Part shown: one piece after another, positions 43,412-51,891 of the stretch | How the letters are laid out: the number at the start of each line of letters is the position of its first letter | Numbering within the stretch: position 1 is the first letter of the stretch | Origin: Actinosynnema sp. ALI-1.44 | GTDB lineage: Bacteria; Actinomycetota; Actinomycetes; Mycobacteriales; Pseudonocardiaceae | DNA length: 64,000 nucleotides | Assembly: GCF_001984155.1 (NCBI RefSeq) | Contig: NZ_MTQO01000054.1 | Span: forward strand, 558,001 to 622,000 | Reading direction: 5' to 3' | Program-made: the position numbers and the translations under genes | Notes under the pieces: model-generated | Seen by the model: the letters and a program-made list of their open reading frames with translations, nothing else | What the model was told of the DNA's origin: nothing | Database searches by the model: none

Positions 43412-44374
43412 GTGGACTTCACGTTCGACGAAACGCAGCGCGAGATCGCCGAGTTGACCGCCGCGGTGCTGCGCCGCGATCCCGACCAGGCGTGGAAAGC
43501 CCTCGGCCAGGCCGGCTTGCTGACGTTGGGCACACCGGAACGGCTCGGCGGTGACGGCCTTGGCGTGATCGAGACGTGCCTGGTGCTGTCCGAGGTCGGC
43601 AGGGCAGGCGTGATCACCCCGGCGATGGCGACCTTGGCACTGGGCGTGCTGCCCGTCGTCCACATGGGAACGGCCGACCAGCAGGATCGCCTGCTGGGCG
43701 AACCGGGCGTGATCACCGCGGCACTGGACGGCCGGGTGGAAGCCCACGACGGTCGGCTCACCGGGCACAAGACCCACGTCCTCTACGCGGAGGACGCGAC
43801 GGCGATCCTCGTGGCCGCCGACACCGGCGTGTACATCGTGGACTCGGCCGATGTGACCACGACGAAGACGTATTCGTCGAGCGGAACGCCGGAGTACACC
43901 CTCGATCTGGTCGACGTGCAAGGCGAACGGCTCGGCGAAACGGCCACTCTGCGGGCGTTCGCCGTGGCCGGAGCCGCTGCCGTCGGCGACGGACTGCTGG
44001 CGGGTGCGTTGCGGTTGACCACCGAGCACGTTCGGACACGCGAGCAGTTCGGCAAACCGCTGGCGGCGTTCCAGGCCGTGGCACAGCAGATCGCGGACGT
44101 GTACGTCGCCGCGCGGACCCTGCACCTGGCCGTCTGGTCCGCGATCTGGCGCCTGCACAGCGGCCTGGACGCCGGCCTGGCGACGGACGTGGCGGCGTAC
44201 TGGCTCGCCGAAGAACTCCCGCGCGCCATGCACACCTGCCACCACCTGCACGGCGGGATCGGCGTCGACATCACCTACCCGATGCACCGCTACTACTCGC
44301 TGAGCAAGGACCTCGTTCGGTTCGTCGGCGGCGCGGAGCAGAGGCTCGACCGATTGGGGGCGCGGTGTTCGTAG
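43412..44374 (+). CDS. fadE28: FadE28 (ChsE1)-like acyl-CoA dehydrogenase subunit
   Basis: 320 residues, similar along its length to mycobacterial FadE28: TPERLGGDGLGVIE, HVRTREQFGKPLAAFQAVAQQ, CHHLHGGIGVDITYPMHRYYS and the ending LDRLGARCS. With FadE29 it forms an alpha2beta2 dehydrogenase that acts on the three-carbon (pregnene-20-carboxyl-CoA) side chain. The GTG at 43412 is chosen because AGGAGG overlaps the fadE34 stop with 5-nt spacing and the protein then starts MDFTFDE, as in homologues. Overlaps fadE29 by 10 nt. Confidence 0.9.
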   Translation: MDFTFDETQREIAELTAAVLRRDPDQAWKALGQAGLLTLGTPERLGGDGLGVIETCLVLSEVGRAGVITPAMATLALGVLPVVHMGTADQQDRLLGEPGVITAALDGRVEAHDGRLTGHKTHVLYAEDATAILVAADTGVYIVDSADVTTTKTYSSSGTPEYTLDLVDVQGERLGETATLRAFAVAGAAAVGDGLLAGALRLTTEHVRTREQFGKPLAAFQAVAQQIADVYVAARTLHLAVWSAIWRLHSGLDAGLATDVAAYWLAEELPRAMHTCHHLHGGIGVDITYPMHRYYSLSKDLVRFVGGAEQRLDRLGARCS

Positions 44375-45477
44375 ACCTGACCGAGGAGCAGCACGCGCTG
44401 CGCACCGAACTGCGGGCGTACTTCGAGAACCTGCTGACGCCGGAGCAGCGGACCGAGATGATGGTCGACCGGCACGGCCCGGTGTACCGGGACCTGATCC
44501 GGCGGATGGGATCCGACGGCTGGCTGCGTGACACGACCGACGTGAACCGGCAGATCTTCGTCAACGAGGCCGCCAGGGCCGACATCCCGTTGCCGTACGT
44601 GACGCTGCAGACCGTCGGTCCCACGTTGAAGTCCTTCGGTTCGGCGGCCCAGAAGGAGTACTTCCTGCCGAAGATCGAGGCAGGGGAGGTGCATTTCGCG
44701 ATCGGGTACACCGAACCCGAGTCCGGCACCGACCTGGCTTCGTTGCGGACCACCGCGGTCCGGGACGGCAGTGACTACGTCGTCAACGGCCAGAAGATCT
44801 TCACGACCGGTGCGCACGACGCGGACTACATCTGGCTGGCCTGCCGCACCGATCCGCAGGCGCCACGGCACAAGGGCATCTCGATCCTGATCCTGGACAC
44901 GAAAGCGCCCGGCTACTCGTGGACGCCGATCATCACGTGCGACGGTGCCCACCACGTCAACGCCACCTACTACAGCGACGTGCGTGTCCCGGCGGACATG
45001 CTGGTGGGCAAGGAGAACGATGGCTGGAAGCTGATCACCACCCAGCTCAACCACGAGCGGATCATGCTCGGCCCGGCGGGCCGGATCGCCGGGTTCTACG
45101 ACCGGGTCCACGAATGGGCAGCGCAACGCGATCTGCTCAACCGGCCGGACGTGCGACGAGCACTGGCCGAGACCCGTGCGGTGGTCGAGGTCAACGAGCT
45201 GCTCAACGGCCAGGTCGCGTCGTCCGAACTGGACGTCGCCGACGCCTCCGTGACCAAGGTCTTCTCCTCCGACCGGACGCAGCGGATCGGGCGGCTGATG
45301 GAGGAGATCGTCGGCAGGTACGGCGATCCCGCCGATCCGCGGACCGCCGAGCTGGTGCGGTGGCTGGACGTGCAGGCGAAACGGAACCTGGTCCTGACGT
45401 TCGGCGGTGGTGTGAACGAGATCCAGCGCGAGCTCATCGCCACCGCCGGTCTGAAACTGCCGAGGGTGCCCCGATGA
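44365..45477 (+). CDS. fadE29: FadE29 (ChsE2)-like acyl-CoA dehydrogenase subunit
   Basis: 370 residues. FVDLTEEQHALRTELRAYF at the start, IGYTEPESGTDLASLRTTA, GQKIFTTGAHDADYIWLA, and TFGGGVNEIQRELIATAGL near the end, all typical of FadE29. Partner of the FadE28 subunit encoded just upstream. The GTG at 44365 lies inside the fadE28 3' end; a longer open frame upstream is a shadow of that gene. ATGA overlap with chsH2. Confidence 0.9.
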   Translation: MFVDLTEEQHALRTELRAYFENLLTPEQRTEMMVDRHGPVYRDLIRRMGSDGWLRDTTDVNRQIFVNEAARADIPLPYVTLQTVGPTLKSFGSAAQKEYFLPKIEAGEVHFAIGYTEPESGTDLASLRTTAVRDGSDYVVNGQKIFTTGAHDADYIWLACRTDPQAPRHKGISILILDTKAPGYSWTPIITCDGAHHVNATYYSDVRVPADMLVGKENDGWKLITTQLNHERIMLGPAGRIAGFYDRVHEWAAQRDLLNRPDVRRALAETRAVVEVNELLNGQVASSELDVADASVTKVFSSDRTQRIGRLMEEIVGRYGDPADPRTAELVRWLDVQAKRNLVLTFGGGVNEIQRELIATAGLKLPRVPR

Positions 45478-46346
45478 ACGCTGCGATCGAAGCCGAGGCC
45501 GCCCGGCTCAAGGAGCTCGGCGAGAGCAAACCGCGCCTGGCCAGGGATCCGGTCAACGAGCCGATGATCAACAACTGGACGGAGGCGCTGGGCGACCGCA
45601 ACCCCGTGTACCCGGAGCTCGCCCCGCCCGCGATGGTCCAGGTCTGGACGATGTACGGCCTCAACGGCGTCCGTGACGACGACGACCCGCTGGGGGCGAT
45701 GACCAAGGTGCTCGACGACGCCGGATACACCTCGGTCGTCGCCACCAACTGCGAACAGACCTATCACCGGTACCTGCGACCCGGTGAGCAGCTGGCCGTG
45801 ACCACCCGGTTGTCCGATGTGGTTGGTCCCAAACGGACCGCGTTGGGCGAGGGGTGGTTCGTGACCACGTTGAGCACGTGGTACGTGGACGACGAGCCGG
45901 TCGCCGAGATGATGTTCCGCGTCCTGAAGTTCAAGCCGCCGGAGCCGACCGGATCGGTGATCCGCCCGCTGGTCAACCAGGACACCGAGTTCTTCTGGGC
46001 GGGAACGGCCGCACGCGAGCTGCGGGTCCAGCGATGCCCGGACTGCCAGGCGCTACGGCACCCGCCGGGGCCGTTCTGCCCGCGTTGCGGCAGCGGGACG
46101 CCGGACTACGTGGTGTCTTGTGGCCGTGGCGAGATCTTCAGCTATGTGGTGCACCACCATCCGCCGGTGCCGGGCAAACGCTTGCCCATCGTGATCGCGC
46201 TGGTGGAACTCGAGGAAGGCGTGCGAATGCTGGGTGAGCTGCTCGACGTGTCCCCGGACGACGTCCGGATCGGCCAGCCGGTCACCGTCGACTGGTCGCG
46301 AGTGGACAGTGACCTCACCCTGCCGGTCTGGCGGGCGGTGCCATGA
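45474..46346 (+). CDS. chsH2: ChsH2-like steroid side-chain enoyl-CoA hydratase subunit with DUF35 domain
   Basis: 290 residues. The N-terminal ~170 residues are a MaoC/hot-dog domain (GDRNPVYPELAPPAMVQVW, YHRYLRPGEQLAVTTRLSDV). The C-terminal ~120 are a DUF35 domain with a zinc ribbon, CPDCQALRHPPGPFCPRCGS, and an OB fold. In mycobacteria ChsH1-ChsH2 hydrates the 17(20)-enoyl-CoA, and the DUF35 part docks the aldolase Ltp2. Both partners follow in the operon. Confidence 0.93.
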   Translation: MNAAIEAEAARLKELGESKPRLARDPVNEPMINNWTEALGDRNPVYPELAPPAMVQVWTMYGLNGVRDDDDPLGAMTKVLDDAGYTSVVATNCEQTYHRYLRPGEQLAVTTRLSDVVGPKRTALGEGWFVTTLSTWYVDDEPVAEMMFRVLKFKPPEPTGSVIRPLVNQDTEFFWAGTAARELRVQRCPDCQALRHPPGPFCPRCGSGTPDYVVSCGRGEIFSYVVHHHPPVPGKRLPIVIALVELEEGVRMLGELLDVSPDDVRIGQPVTVDWSRVDSDLTLPVWRAVP

Positions 46347-46711
46347 CCGAGCTGCCGGAACTCGCCATCGACACGACCGCGACGTTCGTGGTCAGCACGG
46401 CACTGGCCACCCGCGACTTCCAGGACGTGCACCACGACAGGGACGCGGCCGTCGCCCGCGGGTCGAAGGACATCTTCCTCAACATCCTCACCACGACCGG
46501 GCTGGTGCAGCGGTTCGTCACCGACTGGGCCGGTCCGCGCGCGTTGGTGCGCAACGTGTCCATCCGGCTCGGTGTCCCGTGCTACGCGGGCGACACGTTG
46601 GTCTTCTCCGGCACGGCGAAGCCCGACGGGCCGGACACCGTGGTCGACGTGGTCGGCAAGTGTTCACTCGGTGATCACGTGACCGGAACGGTCCGGGTGA
46701 GCGCGCCATGA
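46343..46711 (+). CDS. chsH1: ChsH1-like MaoC hydratase subunit
   Basis: 122 residues, a single hot-dog MaoC domain. The catalytic loop DFQDVHHDRDAAVARGSKDIFLN-type pattern supplies Asp and His, and IRLGVPCYAGDTLVFSG follows. It pairs with ChsH2. ATGA overlaps at both ends (with chsH2 and ltp2) indicate strict co-translation. Confidence 0.93.
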   Translation: MTELPELAIDTTATFVVSTALATRDFQDVHHDRDAAVARGSKDIFLNILTTTGLVQRFVTDWAGPRALVRNVSIRLGVPCYAGDTLVFSGTAKPDGPDTVVDVVGKCSLGDHVTGTVRVSAP

Positions 46712-47871
46712 GGACACTGTCCGGCGCGGCCGCGATCGCCGGGATCGGGGCGACGGAGTTCTCCAAGCAGTCGGGTCGCACGGAACTGCGGCTGGCCGTC
46801 GAGGCGGTCAGGTCGGCACTGGCCGACGCGGGCCTCGAACCATCCGATGTGGACGGTCTGGTCACGTTCACGATGGACTCGAACTCGGAGATCGCGGTCG
46901 CGCGGGAACTGGGTGTACCGCGGTTGAGCTTCTTCAGCCGGATCAACTTCGGCGGCGGCGCGGCGTGTGCGACCGTGCAGCAGGCGGCGATGGCGGTCGC
47001 GACGGGCGTCGCCGATGTCGTGGTCTGCTACCGCGCGTTCAACGAGCGGTCCGGCCACCGGTTCGGACGGGTGTCCGCGGCCGTGGCGTCCGCGCCGACC
47101 ACGAACGGGATCGACGCGTCGTGGTCGTACCCCATGGGACTGGGCACGCCCGCCGCCGACGTCGCCATGTTCGCCCGCCGCTACCAGCACGTCTACGGTG
47201 CGACGTCGGAGGATTTCGGCCGGGTGGCGGTGGCCGACCGCAGGCACGCCGCAGTCAACCCGAACGCGTGGTTCCACGGCAAGCCCATCACGCTGGCCGA
47301 CCACCAGGCGTCACGCTGGGTGGTCGAACCATTGCACCTGCTCGACTGCTGCCAGGAAAGCGACGGCGGTGTCGCGTTGGTGGTGACGAGCGTCGAGCGC
47401 GCCCGCGACCTGCCCCATCCACCGGCTGTGATCGCCGCGGCGGCACAGGGTAGTGGTTCGGACCAGTTCGTGATGACGTCGTACTACCGGGACGATCTGC
47501 TCGGACTGCCCGAGATGCGTGTGGTCGGGGACCAGTTGTGGGCCCAGTCGGGGCTGCGGCCCGACGACATCTCGGTCGCCGTGCTGTACGACCACTTCAC
47601 CCCGTTCGTTCTGGTCCAGCTGGAAGAACTCGGTTTCTGCCGACCCGGTGAGGCACGCGATTTCATCGCCGACGGCGCGATCGAAATCGGCGGGCGGCTG
47701 CCGGTGAACACGCACGGCGGGCAACTCGGTGAAGCCTATATACATGGGATGAATGGCATCGCCGAAGCGGTCAGGCAGATTCGTGGCACGTCGTACAACC
47801 AGGTCGACGGGCCTGTCCTGGTCACCGCGGGAACCGGGGTGCCGACGAGCGGACTGATAGTCAGCCGGTGA
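46708..47871 (+). CDS. ltp2: Ltp2-like thiolase-fold steroid retro-aldolase
   Basis: 387 residues of the SCP-x/thiolase-like lipid-transfer family: AIAGIGATEFSKQSGRT at the start, FGGGAACATVQQAAMAVATG, DHFTPFVLVQLEELGFC, and NTHGGQLGEAYIHGMNGI. In mycobacteria Ltp2 bound to ChsH2 splits the 17-hydroxy side chain CoA into androstenedione and propionyl-CoA, the last side-chain step. Last gene of the fadE34 operon. Confidence 0.92.
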   Translation: MRTLSGAAAIAGIGATEFSKQSGRTELRLAVEAVRSALADAGLEPSDVDGLVTFTMDSNSEIAVARELGVPRLSFFSRINFGGGAACATVQQAAMAVATGVADVVVCYRAFNERSGHRFGRVSAAVASAPTTNGIDASWSYPMGLGTPAADVAMFARRYQHVYGATSEDFGRVAVADRRHAAVNPNAWFHGKPITLADHQASRWVVEPLHLLDCCQESDGGVALVVTSVERARDLPHPPAVIAAAAQGSGSDQFVMTSYYRDDLLGLPEMRVVGDQLWAQSGLRPDDISVAVLYDHFTPFVLVQLEELGFCRPGEARDFIADGAIEIGGRLPVNTHGGQLGEAYIHGMNGIAEAVRQIRGTSYNQVDGPVLVTAGTGVPTSGLIVSR

Positions 47872-47880
47872 CCGATCTAC

Positions 47881-47886
47881 TAGTCT
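47881..47886 (+). promoter_or_regulatory. -10 element of a leaderless transcript
   Basis: TAGTCT ends 6 nt before the GTG at 47893 and there is no ribosome binding site, again the leaderless geometry. It separates the transpeptidase gene from the steroid operon that ends 9 bp upstream. Confidence 0.5.
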
Positions 47887-47892
47887 GGCCCG

Positions 47893-48627
47893 GTGCGTCG
47901 CATCGCCCTGCCGTTCGTGTTCGTCCTTGCCTTGCTCGGCGTCGCCGCCATCCCGGCTTTCGCGCCGACAGCAAGCAGGACCGGAAAGCCGGTGGTGGAC
48001 GAGCACGAGCTCACACTGGTCGCGATGGTCAAACCGGGCGCGGCATCGGGTTTCCTGCCGCACAACGGCGATATGGAACAGATGATCACGGTGTCGGCGC
48101 CGGATCACTCCGCGACAACGGCCAAACTCAGTGCGTGGTCGCTCGTGAACGGCGAGTGGAAGCGTGAGATCGGCCCGCTGAACGCGTTTGTCGGCACGGC
48201 TGGAATGGGAGCGACGCAGGAAGGGATTTCCCGCACGCCGACAGGTGTTTTCGGACTGACCGAGTCGTTCGGCATCGCGCCGAACAACGGCACCCGCCTG
48301 CCGTACTTCAAGGTCGACGAGCAGGACTGGTGGGTCAGCGACACCGCGGCACGCGAGTACAACAAACACTTCCGGTGTGCGGTGGGCAAATGTCCGTTCA
48401 ACGAACGCGCGGGTGAACGCCTGATCACCGCGGGTGCCGTTTACAACCACGCGGTCGTGATCGACTACAACCGCGACCCCGTCAGGCCGGGCGCCGGTTC
48501 GGCGTTCTTCCTGCACGTCTCGGCGGGCAAGCCGACCGCGGGCTGCGTCTCGGTCGACGCGGCCGAACTCGACAAGATCATGCGCTGGCTGGACCCGGCG
48601 AAGAAACCCGCGATCAACATAGGGTGA
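47893..48627 (+). CDS. Secreted L,D-transpeptidase-like (YkuD) protein
   Basis: 244 residues. Signal peptide MRRIALPFVFVLALLGVAAI. The YkuD-type catalytic motif appears as HVSAGKPTAGCVSVD (His and Cys in the expected order), preceded by RTPTGVFGLTESFG. Such enzymes make 3-3 cross-links or attach proteins in peptidoglycan, or are unknown variants in this subfamily. Not part of steroid metabolism; its 3' end overlaps the convergent hydratase gene by 14 nt. Confidence 0.85.
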   Translation: MRRIALPFVFVLALLGVAAIPAFAPTASRTGKPVVDEHELTLVAMVKPGAASGFLPHNGDMEQMITVSAPDHSATTAKLSAWSLVNGEWKREIGPLNAFVGTAGMGATQEGISRTPTGVFGLTESFGIAPNNGTRLPYFKVDEQDWWVSDTAAREYNKHFRCAVGKCPFNERAGERLITAGAVYNHAVVIDYNRDPVRPGAGSAFFLHVSAGKPTAGCVSVDAAELDKIMRWLDPAKKPAINIG

Positions 48628-49465
48628 GCACGGTGTCCGTGAGCACCGGGCGGTCACCGGCCGAACACGTCACGAGCAACCGCTTGTCCTCCTGCCACAC
48701 CCGGCTGCGCAGCGTCTCACCGGGGAAGACGACACCGGCGAACCGCGTGGCGAACCCGGCGACCTGACTGACGTCACCGCCCAGGATCCCGTCGGTCACG
48801 GCCTTGCAGACCATTCCGTACGTGCACAGCCCGTGCAGGATCGGCTTGGGGAACCCGGCCGCCGCGGCGAACCGCGGATCGGAGTGCAAGGGGTTGCGAT
48901 CGCCGCACAGCCGGTAGAGCAGCGCCTGCTGGGGGAGCGTCGGCGTGTCCAGCACGAAGTCCGGCTCGCGGTCCGGCAGGTCGATCGAGGTCGACGGCCC
49001 ACGGGAACCGCCGAAACCGCCCTCGCCACGCGCGAAGATGCTGGACCTCGTGGTGTACAACGGCTCACCGGCGGTGTCGACGGCCGTCGACTCCTGGACG
49101 ATCACGGCCGCTTTGCCCTTGTCGAACACGTCGGTGATCTGCGTGCGGACCGTGGCCGTCGCCGCGCTGGGCAACGGCCGGTGCACGGTGATCTCCTGCT
49201 GGCCGTGCAACACCTTCGCCAAGTCGATCTCCACACCGGGAAAGGACACCTTGGGCGCCTCGGTCTGCCGGAGGTTCGGCGCGATCACGCCGAACGTCGG
49301 CAGCACGTGCAGGTCCTGCTCGGTGGTGTACCGCAGCTCCACATCGGACATCGGATCCGCCCCGGCACCCAGCGCCAGGTGGTACAGCATGACATCGGGC
49401 TGAGTCCACGAGAACGTGGTCTCGCCGACCAGTGCGCCGATCGCGACCGACGGGTCGATGGGCAT
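48614..49465 (-). CDS. Double hot-dog MaoC-type 2-enoyl-CoA hydratase (Hsd4B/ChsH3-like)
   Basis: 283 residues with two hot-dog units; the second holds the hydratase-2 motif YRLCGDRNPLHSDPRFAAAAGF followed by PILHGLCTYG. It resembles mycobacterial Rv3538 (hsd4B/ChsH3), a side-chain enoyl-CoA hydratase encoded beside kstD. The ATG at 49465 has GAGGAG at 5-nt spacing. Last gene of the kstD-kshA-kshB unit, 8 nt after kshB. Confidence 0.88.
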   Translation of the reverse strand: MPIDPSVAIGALVGETTFSWTQPDVMLYHLALGAGADPMSDVELRYTTEQDLHVLPTFGVIAPNLRQTEAPKVSFPGVEIDLAKVLHGQQEITVHRPLPSAATATVRTQITDVFDKGKAAVIVQESTAVDTAGEPLYTTRSSIFARGEGGFGGSRGPSTSIDLPDREPDFVLDTPTLPQQALLYRLCGDRNPLHSDPRFAAAAGFPKPILHGLCTYGMVCKAVTDGILGGDVSQVAGFATRFAGVVFPGETLRSRVWQEDKRLLVTCSAGDRPVLTDTVLTLC

Positions 49466-49473
49466 GGCACTCC

Positions 49474-50460
49474 TCAGCTGTACGTGATCTTGACGGTGTC
49501 GGTGACCGGCAGCGACTGGCAAGCCAGCACGATACCCTCGTCCAGGTCCTCCTGGTCGAGGATCTCGTTCTGCAGCATCTTCACCTCGCCCTGCTCGATC
49601 CGGCAGGCGCACGCGCTGCACGCGCCCTCCCGGCACGAGTACGGCGCCTTGATGCCCTTCTCCAGCAGCAGGTCCAGCAGCTTCTTGTTGCGCGGCCACT
49701 GCAGGGTGTGCTGTTCGTCGTCGAGTTCCACCTCGACCGTCGCTTCGTCGCCCTCGGCCGGTTCTTCGACGGTTTCCTCGAACGGGTTGCCGGACAACGA
49801 GATGAACCGTTCGACGTGGATCCGGTCGCGTGGTACGCCCATCGAACGCAACGCCTGCGAGACCACGTCCATGAACGGTGTCGGTCCACACAGGAACGAC
49901 TGGAACCCGGTGAACGGCCGCAGCGCGGTGAGGTGGCGCGGCGTCGGCAGGCCCTGCAACGACTCCAGCCAATGGATGACCATGAACCGGTCGGGGTGCT
50001 CGTCGGCCAGCTCTCGCAGTGCGGACGCGAAGATCACCGAGGACTCGTCCCGGTTGGCGTACACCAGGACCACCCGGCCGCTGCCTTTCGACAGCGCGGA
50101 CTTGATGATCGAGATCACCGGCGTGATCCCGCTGCCGCCAGCGAACAGCAGCAGGTTGTCGTCCAACGAACTCGGCGTGAAGATCCCCGCTGGTGGCAGG
50201 ATGTCCAGCACGGTCCCGGCGCGGACGTTGTCGCACACCCACGCCGATCCGTAGCCGTCCGGGATCCGCTTGATCGTCACCTGGGGACGGTCGTCCGCGT
50301 GCGGCGAACTCGACAGCGAGTAGCACCGGGCGACCGGGCCGCACCGCAGGGTGAGGAACTGGCCAGGCCGGTAGTCGAACTCCGCGTCGAACACCACCGA
50401 GACCGCGTCCGCCGTCTCCTGGATCACCTCCGCGACCGTGACCTGCTGGTACTCAGCCAT
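49474..50460 (-). CDS. kshB: KshB, reductase component of 3-ketosteroid 9-alpha-hydroxylase
   Basis: 328 residues. N-terminal FAD domain (RCYSLSSSP, FAGGSGITPVISIIKSAL) and NAD domain, then a plant-type [2Fe-2S] domain with CREGACSACACRI and the distant Cys in ACQSLPVTD. It passes electrons from NADH to KshA. The ATG at 50460 is preferred over the open upstream part because it overlaps the end of the upstream small gene by 8 nt and matches the homologues. Confidence 0.93.
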   Translation of the reverse strand: MAEYQQVTVAEVIQETADAVSVVFDAEFDYRPGQFLTLRCGPVARCYSLSSSPHADDRPQVTIKRIPDGYGSAWVCDNVRAGTVLDILPPAGIFTPSSLDDNLLLFAGGSGITPVISIIKSALSKGSGRVVLVYANRDESSVIFASALRELADEHPDRFMVIHWLESLQGLPTPRHLTALRPFTGFQSFLCGPTPFMDVVSQALRSMGVPRDRIHVERFISLSGNPFEETVEEPAEGDEATVEVELDDEQHTLQWPRNKKLLDLLLEKGIKAPYSCREGACSACACRIEQGEVKMLQNEILDQEDLDEGIVLACQSLPVTDTVKITYS

Positions 50461-50743
50461 CGGGGACCTCGAGCAGACCTTCGGCGACAAGGGATTCGAT
50501 GCTCGCGCGCAACTTCGAGCACGTGTCGAGCAACGCGGACGGCTTGTTCTGCGCGGCGTACTCCGGGCAGCTGTCGGTCGACGTCTGCCACTGGATGCTC
50601 GTGTGGTGCTGGCTGCTCTTCTTGACCAGCACGCACGTCCCGCACGCCGTGCACTCCACCGGCCGCAGCCCGTCGGCGAGGAACCCGCGCCTGTCGGCGG
50701 TGGTCTGCGCCGAGACGTCGGCGACCGGTGCCTTCGCCCACAT
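50453..50743 (-). CDS. Small Cys-rich protein between kshA and kshB
   Basis: 96 residues: a disordered start, then ECTACGTCVLVKKSS with a CxxCxxC cluster, SIQWQ, DSCPEY and DTCSK. The five Cys suggest a metal or Fe-S site. Mycobacteria also have a conserved small gene next to kshA. ATG 50743 shares its A with the kshA TGA, and its 3' end overlaps kshB, so it is co-translated with both oxygenase components. A role in electron transfer or assembly of Ksh is inference; I do not know a characterised homologue. Confidence 0.8.
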   Translation of the reverse strand: MWAKAPVADVSAQTTADRRGFLADGLRPVECTACGTCVLVKKSSQHHTSIQWQTSTDSCPEYAAQNKPSALLDTCSKLRASIESLVAEGLLEVPDG

Positions 50744-51891
50744 CACACACCGGCTTCCTTGCGGCGCGCGAGGTTCTCCGCGACCTCGCGTTCCCACGCC
50801 TCGTTGGCCTTCGTCGTGTCCACTTCGAACTCGAACCGCCGTGTCATGTCGTCGCTGACTTCCTCGACGTCGACGTAGAACTGCTCGTACCAGCGGCGCA
50901 ACTGGTAGACCGGGCCGTCCTCCTCGCACAGCAGCGGGTTGTCGATCCTGGTCTTGTTCTTCCAGATCTCCACGTCCTGCAGGAAGCCGACCTTGAAGCT
51001 CTTGGCGAACTTGCCGGCCACCTTGTCGGCCATCTCGTCGTCGAGTCCGGGCAGCTTCTTGACGATCAGCCCGTACTGCAGCATGAACGAGTTGTGCGTG
51101 ATCGGGTAGTGGCAGTTGATCAGGACGGTCTCGACCTCGATGCCCTTGTAGTCGTTCCACAGGTAGTTGATCATGTAGGACGGGCCGTAGTACGACGCCT
51201 CCGAGCGCAGCAGGTTGTCCTCACCGGCGTAGTTGCCGGTGTTCTGCTTGCCGTTCGGGGCCACGTCGGGACGGCCGCGGGAGTTGAGGTACTGGGTGGC
51301 GATGTGCCCGTCGAAGATGTTCTTGAAGTAGGTCGGGAACGCGAAGTGGATGTAGTAGAAGTGGGCCATGTCGACCATGTTGTCGATGATCTCGCGGCAG
51401 TGGGAGCCCTCGATCCGGATCGTGTCCCACGTCCAGTTGCTCCAGCCGTCCTCGTAGGCACCCGGCACCCGCGGGATCGAGACGCTCTCCGGCGGCGGGT
51501 TGCCCTGCGGGTCGTGCCAGATCAGCAGTTGGCCGTTCTGCTCAAGAGTGGTCCACGCCCTTGTCCGCGCTCGTAACGGAACCCGCTTGGCGTACGGGAT
51601 CTCCACGCATCGGCCCTTGCCGGACCAACGCCAGTCGTGGAACGGGCACGCGATGTTGGCGCCCTTGACCGTGCCCTGGCTCAGGTCGCCGCCCATGTGC
51701 CTGCAGTAGGCGTCGAGCACGTTGAGCTCGCCGTCCTCGCCCTGGAACACCACGAGTTTGGTGCCGAACGCCTCGATCGCGTGCGGCTTGCCGTCCTTGA
51801 AGTGCTGTGCCAGGCCGATGCAGTGCCAGCCCCTGGCGAACCTGGTCGGCTCCGTGCCGACGTCGATGGTCCGGATCTCGTCACCAGTCAT
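50743..51891 (-). CDS. kshA: KshA, Rieske oxygenase component of 3-ketosteroid 9-alpha-hydroxylase
   Basis: 382 residues. Rieske motif CRHMGGDL...CPFHDW (CxH-CxxH); non-heme iron site in EIIDNMVDMAHFYYIHF with the D-x-x-H pattern. It hydroxylates C9 of 1,4-androstadiene-3,17-dione or its CoA-ester precursors, which with KstD opens ring B. ATG 51891 overlaps the kstD stop (ATGA). Confidence 0.95.
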   Translation of the reverse strand: MTGDEIRTIDVGTEPTRFARGWHCIGLAQHFKDGKPHAIEAFGTKLVVFQGEDGELNVLDAYCRHMGGDLSQGTVKGANIACPFHDWRWSGKGRCVEIPYAKRVPLRARTRAWTTLEQNGQLLIWHDPQGNPPPESVSIPRVPGAYEDGWSNWTWDTIRIEGSHCREIIDNMVDMAHFYYIHFAFPTYFKNIFDGHIATQYLNSRGRPDVAPNGKQNTGNYAGEDNLLRSEASYYGPSYMINYLWNDYKGIEVETVLINCHYPITHNSFMLQYGLIVKKLPGLDDEMADKVAGKFAKSFKVGFLQDVEIWKNKTRIDNPLLCEEDGPVYQLRRWYEQFYVDVEEVSDDMTRRFEFEVDTTKANEAWEREVAENLARRKEAGV

